Shown: in pieces, positions 41,917 to 51,521 of the stretch
Layout of the letters: each line of letters starts with the position of its first letter
Numbering within the stretch: position 1 is the first letter of the stretch
Source of the DNA: Sphingomonas gei
GTDB lineage: Bacteria > Pseudomonadota > Alphaproteobacteria > Sphingomonadales > Sphingomonadaceae
Length of the DNA stretch: 64,000 nucleotides
Direction of reading: 5' to 3'
Assembly: GCF_004792685.1 (NCBI RefSeq)
Contig: NZ_SRXT01000004.1
Coordinates: 310,001-374,000, forward strand
Position numbers and translations under genes: made by a program
The notes under the pieces: model-generated
Database searches by the model: none
What the model saw: only the letters and a program-made list of their open reading frames with translations
What the model was told of the DNA's origin: nothing

Positions 41917-43341
41917 ATGCAGATACCCTCCGATCCCCGCGCCTATCTCTATCGCGAGCTCGACCCCGAAACCGCAACGCGGCTCACCGCCGAGGCGCTG
42001 GCGAACGCCGAGGACGGCGAGCTCTATCTCCAATACCGCAAGTCCGAGGCGTTCGGCTTCGACGACGGGCGGCTGAAGACCGCGAGCTTCGACACGCAAT
42101 CGGGCTTCGGGCTGCGCGCGGTCTCTGGCGAGACCACGGCGTTCGCGCACGCCAACGAGATCAGCCCGGCGGCGATCCGGCGCGCGGCGGAGACGATGGC
42201 GCTGATCGAGCCGGGCAAGGCGGGCAAGGCACCGCCGCCGCAGGGCAATAACCGGCACCTCTATACCGACGGCGATCCGCTCGATCTGGTCGCGTTCGCC
42301 GACAAGGTGAATCTGTGCCAGACGATCGACGCCGCGGCGCGCGCCCGCGATCCCAGGGTGGTGCAGGTCTCGGTCGGGCTCACCGGATCGTGGGGGGTGG
42401 TTGAGATCGTCCGCCCCGACGGCTTCATCGCCACGGACGTCCGTCCGCTGGTCCGGCTCAACGTGTCGGTCGTCGTCGAGACCAATGGCCGCCGCGAGAC
42501 CGGGAGCTTCGGCACCGGCGGGCGCACGCTCTACGACCGGCTGTTCGAGCCCGCGACCTGGAACCGCGCGATCGACGAGGCACTGGCCCAGGCGCTGGTC
42601 AATCTCGATGCCGAGGATGCGCCCGCGGGCGACATGACGGTGCTGTGCGGCCCCGGCTGGCCCGGGGTGCTGCTCCACGAAGCGATCGGCCACGGGCTCG
42701 AGGGCGATTTCAATCGCAAAGGCACCAGTGCCTTTGCGGGGCGGATCGGCGAGCGCGTCGCGGCGCCGGGCGTCACCGTGGTCGACGATGGCTCGCTCCA
42801 CGATCGCCGCGGCTCGCTGTCGATCGATGACGAAGGCACGCCGACGCGCGAAACCGTGCTGATCGAGGACGGTATCCTAAAGGGCTATATGCAGGACCGC
42901 CTCAACGCCCGGCTGATGGGGGGCGAGCCGACCGGCAACGGCCGCCGCGAATCGTTCCAGCACGCGCCGATGCCACGGATGACCAACACCTTCATGAAGG
43001 CCGGCAACGATGATCCCGCCGAGCTGATGTCGCGCGTCAAGAAGGGCATCTATGCCAAAAGCTTCGGCGGCGGCCAGGTCGACATCGTCTCGGGCAAGTT
43101 CGTCTTCTCGTGCACCGAGGCGTACCGGATCGAGAACGGCAAGCTGGGGCGCCCGATCAAGGGCGCGACCCTGATCGGCGACGGCCCGTCGGTGCTGACT
43201 CGCGTCACCGGGATCGGCAATGATTTCGCGCTCGACGAAGGCGTCGGCATGTGCGGCAAGGGTGGACAGTCGGTCCCCGCCGGGGTCGGACAGCCGACCC
43301 TGCTGGTCGAGGGGCTGACCGTGGGCGGCACCGCGGCCTGA
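41917..43341 (+). CDS. tldD: Metalloprotease TldD
   Basis: A 474-residue member of the TldD/PmbA family. The metal site motif HEAIGHGLEGD (HExxxH) and the downstream FSCTEAYRIENGKLGRPIKGATLIG block are clear. In E. coli, TldD with TldE processes microcin B17 precursor and degrades CcdA antitoxin. TldE/PmbA is not in this window. The gene follows the zinc-finger gene closely; GGAGG lies almost against the ATG, so a slightly later start cannot be ruled out. After the stop comes a 340-base non-coding stretch with repeat E and the ccrM leader. Confidence 0.95.
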   Translation: MQIPSDPRAYLYRELDPETATRLTAEALANAEDGELYLQYRKSEAFGFDDGRLKTASFDTQSGFGLRAVSGETTAFAHANEISPAAIRRAAETMALIEPGKAGKAPPPQGNNRHLYTDGDPLDLVAFADKVNLCQTIDAAARARDPRVVQVSVGLTGSWGVVEIVRPDGFIATDVRPLVRLNVSVVVETNGRRETGSFGTGGRTLYDRLFEPATWNRAIDEALAQALVNLDAEDAPAGDMTVLCGPGWPGVLLHEAIGHGLEGDFNRKGTSAFAGRIGERVAAPGVTVVDDGSLHDRRGSLSIDDEGTPTRETVLIEDGILKGYMQDRLNARLMGGEPTGNGRRESFQHAPMPRMTNTFMKAGNDDPAELMSRVKKGIYAKSFGGGQVDIVSGKFVFSCTEAYRIENGKLGRPIKGATLIGDGPSVLTRVTGIGNDFALDEGVGMCGKGGQSVPAGVGQPTLLVEGLTVGGTAA

Positions 43342-43362
43342 GGGCGGCGTCGAACTGTTCCC

Positions 43363-43439
43363 GTGCTCCTGCGGAAGCAGGAGCCCAGGGTTACAAAGTC
43401 CACGCTTGCCGCCCTGGGCTCCTGCTTCTGCAGGAGCAC
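43363..43439. repeat. Near-perfect 77-bp palindrome (family E)
   Basis: Two 28-base arms (GTGCTCCTGCGGAAGCAGG then AGCCCAGGG, and its inverted copy) match with one mismatch around a 21-base centre. The arms also contain smaller hairpins (CTCCTGC/GCAGGAG). It lies 21 bases after tldD and could act as its terminator. Confidence 0.88.
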
Positions 43440-43547
43440 AAGGATGGATGCTCGAACCACATGGAGCCCGCGGCTAAAGTTGCGCGCTCTCCCGACCTGA
43501 GTCTTTTCGGCCACACCACCAGCGCTTGCGCCTGTGGATAACTTCTT

Positions 43548-44804
<1,257 letters not shown>

Positions 44805-44938
44805 TCGGGCTTGCAATGTAGGATTTCGCTTGCTGTGCTCGCCTCGGGTCGAGTCGGGCGCCATACCGTTGATGCGGAACCCGAAAAACAGCGTCGTCAG
44901 TGTGACCCTGGTGTGACCTTCGCTACTTTTGAGGTGCC

Positions 44939-46033
44939 GTGCTCGATTTTCCCGCCACCGCCCGGCGCTATCTGCGTCCGGTTCAGTTCGCCGACACGCC
45001 GGTCGGGCGCGATGGCGCGGTGGCGCGGCTGGCGGGCGGACTGTGCTGGTTCTCCGCTTATGAGTTGATCGCGGTGCAGGACGGCCGGCGGATCGCGCAG
45101 CGAACCATTCCGGTCGCCGATCTGCCGCAGGACGAAGGACTGCAGAGCCTTGCGGCCCGCATCTCGGCACCGCGCGCACCACTGCAACTCGGCGCGCGGG
45201 TCGTGCGGCTCGATCAGCCGCAGGTGATGGGCATTCTCAACGTCACGCCGGACAGCTTCTCCGATGGCGGCCGCCATGTCGGCGATCCCGCCGGGGCGGC
45301 GCAGGTCGGAGTCGACATGACCGTGGCAGGCGCGGCCATCGTGGATGTCGGGGGCGAATCGACTCGGCCGGGCGCGGCGAGCGTGTGGGAAGGCGACGAG
45401 ATTGCGCGCATCGCGCCGGTGATCGAGCGGCTGGCGCGCAGCGGCGCGGCGGTGTCGGTCGATACGCGCAAGGCCGCGGTAATGGAGGCGGCACTCGGCG
45501 CGGGCGCGAAACTGATCAACGACGTCTCGGCCCTGCTATACGACGATCGCGCGCTCGATGTCGCGGTGGCGGCCGGATGCCCGGTGGTGCTGATGCACTC
45601 GCCCGATCCCGCCAAGACCGGGCATGACGCCGGCAATTATGGCGATGTGGTGGTCGAGGTCTATGACTGGCTCGCGCGCCGCGTCGACGAAGCGGTGGCG
45701 CGCGGGATCGATCGGTCGCGCGTCCTGATCGATCCGGGCATCGGCTTCGGCAAGTCGCTGTCGGACAACCTCGCTTTGCTCAACGGCCTGGCGCTGTTCC
45801 ATGGCATCGGCTGCGGATTGGTGCTGGGCGCCAGTCGCAAGCGGATGATCGGCGCGCTGGCCAACGAGGCGCCGGCCGAGGCGCGGCTCGGCGGCTCGCT
45901 CGCCGTGGCGCTCAAGGGCGCCGAATTGGGGGTCCAATTGCTCCGCGTCCACGACGTGTTCGAGACCGCGCAGGCGCTGCGTATCTGGCGCGGGCTGCGC
46001 GATGCCGCTTTGGTCGCGCGTCAGCCCGGCTAA
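44939..46033 (+). CDS. folP: Dihydropteroate synthase with N-terminal extension
   Basis: A 364-residue folate enzyme that joins p-aminobenzoate and dihydropterin pyrophosphate. Family motifs occur from residue 98: MGILNVTPDSFSDGG, DVGGESTRPGA, SVDTRK, LINDVSAL, LIDPGIGFGKS and GASRKRMIG. The first 95 residues form a separate segment not found in the common 270-290-residue enzyme; similar long forms are known in alphaproteobacteria. The start is a GTG at 44939 with GAGGTG just upstream. It follows ccrM on the same strand after 134 bases, and leads into the glycosyltransferase gene 21 bases later. Confidence 0.94.
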   Translation: MLDFPATARRYLRPVQFADTPVGRDGAVARLAGGLCWFSAYELIAVQDGRRIAQRTIPVADLPQDEGLQSLAARISAPRAPLQLGARVVRLDQPQVMGILNVTPDSFSDGGRHVGDPAGAAQVGVDMTVAGAAIVDVGGESTRPGAASVWEGDEIARIAPVIERLARSGAAVSVDTRKAAVMEAALGAGAKLINDVSALLYDDRALDVAVAAGCPVVLMHSPDPAKTGHDAGNYGDVVVEVYDWLARRVDEAVARGIDRSRVLIDPGIGFGKSLSDNLALLNGLALFHGIGCGLVLGASRKRMIGALANEAPAEARLGGSLAVALKGAELGVQLLRVHDVFETAQALRIWRGLRDAALVARQPG

Positions 46034-46054
46034 AGTGCGGGTGGGGGACAGGCT

Positions 46055-47530
46055 TTGACGAATGGCGCGAGAGCGGATTGGAGCCGCGGCGATCTGCTCG
46101 TCGTTCCGATCCTGCTCGGCGCCGTCGCATTGCGCGTTGCCACCTCGGGCTATTCGCTATGGTTCGACGAGATCGCCGCAGTCACCCTGGCGCACCAGCC
46201 GCTCGAATTGCTGTGGAGCGGCTGGATGGCGCGCGAGGCCAACCCGCCGCTTTATTACACGTTGCTCAAGGGCTGGATGGCGCTGTTCGGCGATGGCGAC
46301 ACCGCAGTGCAGATGGTCTCCGTGACGATTGGAACCGCCGGCATCGCCGCCGCGTGGTGGCTCGCGCGGCGGATCGGTGGCAGCTGGGCCGGGCTTCTCG
46401 CGGCGGCGCTCTTCGCCACGTCGGCGGCGCATCTGGACTTCTCGCAGGAAGTCCGCGGCTATATCCTCGCCCAGACCGCTGCTCTGTTCGGATGCATCGC
46501 GATAAGGGCCTATCTCGAGCGTCCGCGCCTCGCGCCGCTGGCCGGCTATGCGCTCGCGGCATTGGTCGCGCTCTATGCGCACACCACGATGGTCGTGTTC
46601 GTCGCATTGGCGAATGTCGCAATGCTCTGGCTGCTGCGCCGCGATCCGAGGGCTTTGGCGCGGTGGCTCGCGGCGAACGCAGGGGTGGCCTTGCTGTGGA
46701 GCTGGTGGGGCTGGATCAGCCTTGGCCAGGCCGGCGCGGCTGCATCGACCTTCGGCTGGATTGCCCGGCCCGATCCCGGCGCCGCGCTCGAGATGACCGC
46801 GGTGATCTATCTCCCGCTCTATCTCGCCGCCGAGAAGATCGCCGTGGCGCCGCTGCTCGTTTTGGCGTGGCTGGGGGGACTGGGCTGGTTCGCCGTGCGC
46901 GATCGGCGTCCCATGGTGGTGCTGCTCGCGATCCTCGCGGTCGGCGCGCCGGTCGCGCTCTGGACGCTGAGCCAGAAGCTGCCGATCTTCCTGCCGCGAA
47001 CCTTGTTTTGGGCAGCCGGGCCGATGCTCGTGCTGCTGGCGGTGGCGCTGGCGGGGCAGCGCGCGCGTCCGGTCCGGCTGGCGCTGATCGCCGTGATTCT
47101 CGCGCTGCAGGTCGGCGCGACGCTGCGCTGGCTTCCGATGCGGGAAAGCGAAGCGTGGCCGCAGGCGGTGGCGGCAATGGCGAAGGCCGATCCGCAGGCC
47201 GTCCTCCTGGTCGAGGGGGACGCGATGGGAGTTGCCGCGCGCCACTATGTCGACGCCGCCCGCGCGCGGCTGAGGCTGGTTATCGTGTCGCATCCCGCAG
47301 GCGGTTCCGATCGCTGGGCCGAGGGACTGGTCTCCGCGCCACGCATCGACGCGCACGCCGCCCGCGCGTTGCTGGTGCGGCGCGGGCATTTCTTCACGCT
47401 GAAGCGCGGCGATTATGATCCCGCGAGGCTGCTCGTGACCGTGGGGATCGAGCAGCCGCTCGGCGGCACGACCGAAGCGCGCCAGCCCGGGCTGAGCCTG
47501 TGGCGCGCGCGGCCGGTCGCCGCGCGCTGA
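46055..47530 (+). CDS. GT39-like glycosyltransferase (integral membrane)
   Basis: A 491-residue protein with ten or more membrane helices. The first external loop has LWFDEIAAVTLAHQ, followed by NPPLYYTLLKGWMALFGDGDTAVQ and HLDFSQEVRGYIL, all characteristic of the PMT/ArnT-like GT39 superfamily, which uses polyprenyl-phosphate sugars. The acceptor is unknown. The start is a TTG at 46055 with a GGGGGACA upstream. A soluble C-terminal part (from about 360) follows. It converges with the NtrC-type regulator gene. Confidence 0.8.
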   Translation: MTNGARADWSRGDLLVVPILLGAVALRVATSGYSLWFDEIAAVTLAHQPLELLWSGWMAREANPPLYYTLLKGWMALFGDGDTAVQMVSVTIGTAGIAAAWWLARRIGGSWAGLLAAALFATSAAHLDFSQEVRGYILAQTAALFGCIAIRAYLERPRLAPLAGYALAALVALYAHTTMVVFVALANVAMLWLLRRDPRALARWLAANAGVALLWSWWGWISLGQAGAAASTFGWIARPDPGAALEMTAVIYLPLYLAAEKIAVAPLLVLAWLGGLGWFAVRDRRPMVVLLAILAVGAPVALWTLSQKLPIFLPRTLFWAAGPMLVLLAVALAGQRARPVRLALIAVILALQVGATLRWLPMRESEAWPQAVAAMAKADPQAVLLVEGDAMGVAARHYVDAARARLRLVIVSHPAGGSDRWAEGLVSAPRIDAHAARALLVRRGHFFTLKRGDYDPARLLVTVGIEQPLGGTTEARQPGLSLWRARPVAAR

Positions 47531-47534
47531 GCCG

Positions 47535-48962
47535 TCAGGCAGCGCTCTGGTCGATGCCGAGCTCGCCGAGCTTGCGATAGAGCGTCGAGCGGCCGATGCC
47601 GAGCCGCCGCGCGACTTCAGTCATCCGCCCGCGATAATGGCCGATCGCGAGCCGGATGACGTCCGCCTCGATCTCGTCGAGCGCGCGCAGATTGCCGTCG
47701 GGGCGGAACAGGGTGACGCCGGCATTGCCCGAGCCATGCTGCGGCGGCGCGCTGCCGGCGGGGCGACCAGCGGCAAGCTGGGCGATCTGCGGAAAGTCGG
47801 CGCGGGTAAGCCCGTCGCCTTCGCAGAGTACCGCGGCGCGGAACAAGGCGTTCTGGAGCTGGCGGACATTGCCCGGCCAGTCATAGCTGCCGAGCAAGGC
47901 CAGCGCGTCGTCGGTGATGCCGATCTGGCGAAGCCCGGGCTGCTCGGCGATTCGCGCGAGCAGGTGGCGGGCGAGCGCCGGAATGTCGCCGGCGCGCTCG
48001 CGCAGCGCGGGGATCGTCACCTGGACGACGTTGAGCCGGTAATACAGGTCTTCGCGAAAGCGCCCCGCCTCGACTTCGGCGAGCAGGCTCTTGTTGGTCG
48101 CGGCGATCACTCGGACGTCGACTTCGCGCGGGTGGCGCGCGCCGAGCGGCTGGATTTCGCCGGTCTGCAGCACGCGGAGCAGTTTGACCTGGGCGTCGAG
48201 CGGCATCTCGCCGACTTCGTCGAGGAACAGCGTGCCGCCATCGGCATCCTGGAAGCGGCCGATCTTGCGCTCGAACGCGCCGGTGAACGCGCCCTTTTCG
48301 TGTCCGAACAGTTCCGATTCGACGAGATTGGCGGGGATCGCGCCGCAATTGACAGCGATCGCCGGCTTGCGGCTGCGCGGGCTCGCGGCGTGGATCGCTT
48401 CGGCGACGACTTCCTTGCCGACTCCGCTTTCGCCTTCGATCAGTACCGGGACGCGGGCGCGGGCGGCCTTGGCCGCGATGGCCAATGCGGCGCGGAATTG
48501 CGGCGCGCTGCCGACGATCTCGTCGAAGGCTAGGCTGACCGAGAGCTTTTCGGTGAGCGGACGGAGCTCGCCGGCAGTGAGGCCGCCGGCCGCCGCCTCC
48601 AGCGCGGCGAGGAGCCGCTCCGCGGCGATCGGCTTGACGAGGAAATCGGTCGCGCCGGCGCGCATCGCGCTGACCGCGGCGGCGGCCGAGCTGTTAGCAG
48701 TGAGCACGAGGATGGGCAGCTGCGGGCGCCGCTCGCGCAACGCGCCGATCAGCGCGGCGGCATCGGCGTCGGACGAAGCCTGGTCGAGGATGATCGCATC
48801 GAGCGCCATCCCGTCGGGGGTGCCGAGCGTCGCGATCGCGATTTCCGATTCGCCGGCGAAGATCGTGCGCCATCCGCGGCGCGCGGCGATGGCCGCGACG
48901 AGGCGGCGCTGCGCCGGCTCGTCGTCGATCAGCATCAGGAGGCGCTGCCCGTTGCGCGTCAT
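47535..48962 (-). CDS. Sigma-54-dependent response regulator (NtrC type)
   Basis: A 475-residue regulator. A receiver domain (about 1-120) has LIDDEPAQRRL, a probable phospho-Asp in AIILDQASSD and the conserved Lys in FLVKPI. The AAA+ domain has Walker A GESGVGKE, the sigma-54 contact loop GAFTGAF, Walker B GGTLFLDEVGEM and ALREDLYYRLNV-like sensor regions. A Fis-type helix-turn-helix closes the protein (MTEVARRLGIGRSTLYRKLGEL). AGGA lies before the ATG at 48962. No histidine kinase gene is next to it, so the partner is unknown. Confidence 0.93.
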   Translation of the reverse strand: MTRNGQRLLMLIDDEPAQRRLVAAIAARRGWRTIFAGESEIAIATLGTPDGMALDAIILDQASSDADAAALIGALRERRPQLPILVLTANSSAAAAVSAMRAGATDFLVKPIAAERLLAALEAAAGGLTAGELRPLTEKLSVSLAFDEIVGSAPQFRAALAIAAKAARARVPVLIEGESGVGKEVVAEAIHAASPRSRKPAIAVNCGAIPANLVESELFGHEKGAFTGAFERKIGRFQDADGGTLFLDEVGEMPLDAQVKLLRVLQTGEIQPLGARHPREVDVRVIAATNKSLLAEVEAGRFREDLYYRLNVVQVTIPALRERAGDIPALARHLLARIAEQPGLRQIGITDDALALLGSYDWPGNVRQLQNALFRAAVLCEGDGLTRADFPQIAQLAAGRPAGSAPPQHGSGNAGVTLFRPDGNLRALDEIEADVIRLAIGHYRGRMTEVARRLGIGRSTLYRKLGELGIDQSAA

Positions 48963-49123
48963 CCGTCTGTTCCTAATGTCCCAATTCAGGTCGTATCCCA
49001 TAATCGCCATGGGTAAAGGCGGGCTTAAGCCTGGGCGCCGCCGATGTTTTCTTGCCCGGGGTTGAGGCAGCGCGGTGCGGCGGGTAAGGTCCGGCAAACG
49101 TTGCACAGAGGGGATCCAGTCGC

Positions 49124-49261
49124 ATGGCCGATACCGGCGAAAGCAGCACCGAAGTCCAGACCCATGCCGAGACCTATGGCGGGTTCACCCGGCTGATGCT
49201 GTGGGGCACGATCGCGTCGGCTGCAGTGGGCGCCTTCGTCGTCTTCATGATCGCCAGCTGA
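49124..49261 (+). CDS. aa3-type cytochrome c oxidase subunit IV
   Basis: A 45-residue protein with a polar N-terminus (MADTGESSTEVQTHAETYGGF) and one membrane helix (LMLWGTIASAAVGAFVVFMIAS). The pattern, a short HxxTYxGF-like motif before a single helix, is that of alphaproteobacterial COX4_pro_2 proteins. The gene overlaps no other and ends one base before pntA, a position seen for this family in other sphingomonads. The function in the oxidase is not well defined. Confidence 0.82.
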   Translation: MADTGESSTEVQTHAETYGGFTRLMLWGTIASAAVGAFVVFMIAS

Positions 49262-49262
49262 C

Positions 49263-50384
49263 GTGAAGATCGCGGTGCTCAAAGAGACCGCCGCCGGCGA
49301 GCGGCGGGTCTCCGCGACTCCCGAGACCGTCAAGAAATTCATCGGGCTGGGGGCCACCGTCGCGGTCGAGGCGGGTGCGGGCGAGACGGCGTCGATCGCC
49401 GATCAGGGCTATGCCGATGCCGGCGCGACGGTCGGTGCGCGCGCGCAAGTGCTCGCCGATGCCGATATCGTGCTCGGCGTGCAGGGGCCCGATCCCGACC
49501 AGCTTGCCGGTTTGAAGCAGGGCGCGTGGATCGTCGCCGGGCTTAACCCGTTCGGTGAGCGCGCGCGAGTCGATCGTTATGCCGCGCTCGGCGCCGAGGC
49601 ACTGGCGATGGAATTGATGCCGCGGATCACGCGCGCGCAGTCGATGGACATCCTGTCGTCGCAATCGAACCTGTCGGGCTACAAGGCCGTGCTCGACGCC
49701 GCTTCCGAATATGGCCGCGCCTTCCCGATGATGATGACTGCGGCGGGCACGGTGAGCGCCGCCAAGGTGTTCGTGATGGGAGTCGGCGTCGCCGGGCTGC
49801 AGGCGATCGCCACGGCACGGCGGCTGGGCGCGCAGGTCTCGGCCACCGACGTGCGCGCGGCGACCAGGGAGCAGATCCAGTCGCTCGGTGCGAAACCCAT
49901 CTTCGTCGAGAACGTCCAGGGCATCGAAGGCGAAGGCAGCGGCGGCTACGCCACCGAGATGTCCGACGAATATAAGGCAGCACAGGCCGAACTCGTCTCT
50001 TCGCATATTGCGAAGCAGGACATCGTGATCACCACCGCGCTGATCCCGGGGCGGCCCGCACCGCGGCTGATCAGCGACGCACAGATCGCCAGCATGAAGC
50101 CGGGCAGCGTGATCGTCGACCTCGCGGTCGAGGCGGGCGGCAATGTCGAGGGCGCGGTAGCGGGCGAAGTGGTGACCGTCCACGGCGTCAAGATCGTCGG
50201 CCACCGCAACGTGCCCTCGCGGCTCGCGGCGGACACCTCGGCGCTGTTCGCGCGCAATTTGTTCAACTTCCTCTCTGCCTTTTGGGACAAGGAAACCGGC
50301 AGACCGGTGCTCGACGAGGAAATCGGCAACGCGGTGCGGCTGACCCAGGGCGGTAAGGTGGTCAACGACAGACTGAAGGGCTGA
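49263..50384 (+). CDS. pntAA: NAD(P) transhydrogenase subunit alpha part 1
   Basis: A 373-residue NAD(H)-binding subunit of proton-translocating transhydrogenase, which makes NADPH from NADH using the proton gradient. It opens with IAVLKETAAGERRVSATPETV and carries the Rossmann motif VMGVGVAGLQAIATARRLGAQVSATDVR, with the expected GVIVDLAVEAGGNVE block near the end. It ends where the alpha-1 subunit of the three-polypeptide enzyme ends. The start is GTG at 49263. The alpha-2 and beta genes follow, but a 792-base orphan gene intervenes. Confidence 0.95.
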   Translation: MKIAVLKETAAGERRVSATPETVKKFIGLGATVAVEAGAGETASIADQGYADAGATVGARAQVLADADIVLGVQGPDPDQLAGLKQGAWIVAGLNPFGERARVDRYAALGAEALAMELMPRITRAQSMDILSSQSNLSGYKAVLDAASEYGRAFPMMMTAAGTVSAAKVFVMGVGVAGLQAIATARRLGAQVSATDVRAATREQIQSLGAKPIFVENVQGIEGEGSGGYATEMSDEYKAAQAELVSSHIAKQDIVITTALIPGRPAPRLISDAQIASMKPGSVIVDLAVEAGGNVEGAVAGEVVTVHGVKIVGHRNVPSRLAADTSALFARNLFNFLSAFWDKETGRPVLDEEIGNAVRLTQGGKVVNDRLKG

Positions 50385-50409
50385 AAGCCGGCGACGCATG
50401 GGGGGAAGC

Positions 50410-51201
50410 ATGTCAGATATGGCGGTGGGTAGAACGGAAAGGCCGGCCTTGGCGCAGGTCCTGGCTGCCGCGGCGATTCTCGCGACGCCTTCGATGGGGC
50501 ATGCTCAGTCGCGCGATCTGCAAAGCCTTTGGATCGTTCAGCCGTCCTCTGCGCCCATGGGCGACCGGGCCTTGGCCAGCGGCGAGTTCGTGCTCAAGCA
50601 ACGCCTGCTACCCACCGGCCTGGCCGAACTCGGTTCCGATATAGCTTTGGGCGGCGGTAAAGCGAAGCTGGTTTCCGGGACCCAGCTGATCGCGGCGGGG
50701 ACCGAGGGCGCAAAGGTCTTCTGCATTGCCGAAGTCGCCAAGCAGAAGCTGATCGGCGCGTCGTTTCAGCCATGCCTGATCGATTCGGACAGGGATGGCG
50801 ATTTCGATGGATGGTTCAGCGCGGTCAGCCAGACCAAGGGGCTGCTGACGCTCGCCGGGAAATATCCGAAGAAGCCCAAGCCGATCGCCGAGACCGCCTA
50901 TCGTGAGGTTGCGCCGGAGACGATGCGCGACGAATATTTCGTAGCGATCGAACGCCGGAATTATTTCAACATCTACAGTCGCGAGAGCTTCATGATTGCC
51001 TTTGGTCGCGAAGGCCAGGTCGACCGGCTGACCGCGCCGATTTCATTCAAATCGACTGAGATGCCGCGTGAGCTCACCGTGATGGGTGCCAAATTCACTG
51101 CGATTGCCGAGCAGGAAGGCAAGATGCTGGTTCGCGTTTCGGCTGCGATGCCGCGACAGCCGTTCGGCGTGATGACCAGTACGACGTACAATTTTTATTG
51201 A
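50410..51201 (+). CDS. Secreted orphan protein inside the pnt operon
   Basis: A 263-residue protein not recognised. A signal peptide (about 1-32, ending PSMGHAQS) predicts export. The mature part is mainly beta with a few cysteines ([24 protein letters not shown]); the [10 protein letters not shown] stretch resembles a calcium-binding loop. No catalytic motif is visible. GGGGGGAAGC precedes the ATG at 50410. It lies between pntAA and pntAB, where the normal operon has no gene, and its codon choice looks slightly less GC-biased than its neighbours. It may be a recent insertion. Confidence 0.78.
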   Translation: MSDMAVGRTERPALAQVLAAAAILATPSMGHAQSRDLQSLWIVQPSSAPMGDRALASGEFVLKQRLLPTGLAELGSDIALGGGKAKLVSGTQLIAAGTEGAKVFCIAEVAKQKLIGASFQPCLIDSDRDGDFDGWFSAVSQTKGLLTLAGKYPKKPKPIAETAYREVAPETMRDEYFVAIERRNYFNIYSRESFMIAFGREGQVDRLTAPISFKSTEMPRELTVMGAKFTAIAEQEGKMLVRVSAAMPRQPFGVMTSTTYNFY

Positions 51202-51226
51202 GCCGCAACAGCGGGAAGGCAAGCCG

Positions 51227-51520
51227 ATGGACTTCATCTCGATCCTGTCGATCTTCGTATTGGCCTGCTTCGTCGGCTATTACGTCGTCTGGTCGGTCAC
51301 GCCGGCGCTGCACACGCCATTAATGGCGGTGACCAATGCGATCTCGTCGGTGATCATCGTCGGCGCGCTGATCGCAGCTGCCGCCGCCGGGCTGGGCAAT
51401 GGGGGCACGGTTTCCAAATGGCTCGGGCTGCTCGCCGTGGTGCTGGCCAGCGTCAACATCTTCGGCGGCTTCGCGGTGACCGCGCGGATGCTGGCGATGT
51501 ACAAAAAGAAGGTACGCTGA
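51227..51520 (+). CDS. pntAB: NAD(P) transhydrogenase subunit alpha part 2
   Basis: A 97-residue membrane subunit with three helices that forms part of the proton channel. The sequence [34 protein letters not shown] and the ending [22 protein letters not shown] are typical of the alpha-2 subunit. It follows the orphan gene by 25 bases and ends one base before pntB, with which it is clearly co-transcribed. Confidence 0.95.
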   Translation: MDFISILSIFVLACFVGYYVVWSVTPALHTPLMAVTNAISSVIIVGALIAAAAAGLGNGGTVSKWLGLLAVVLASVNIFGGFAVTARMLAMYKKKVR

Positions 51521-51521
51521 G

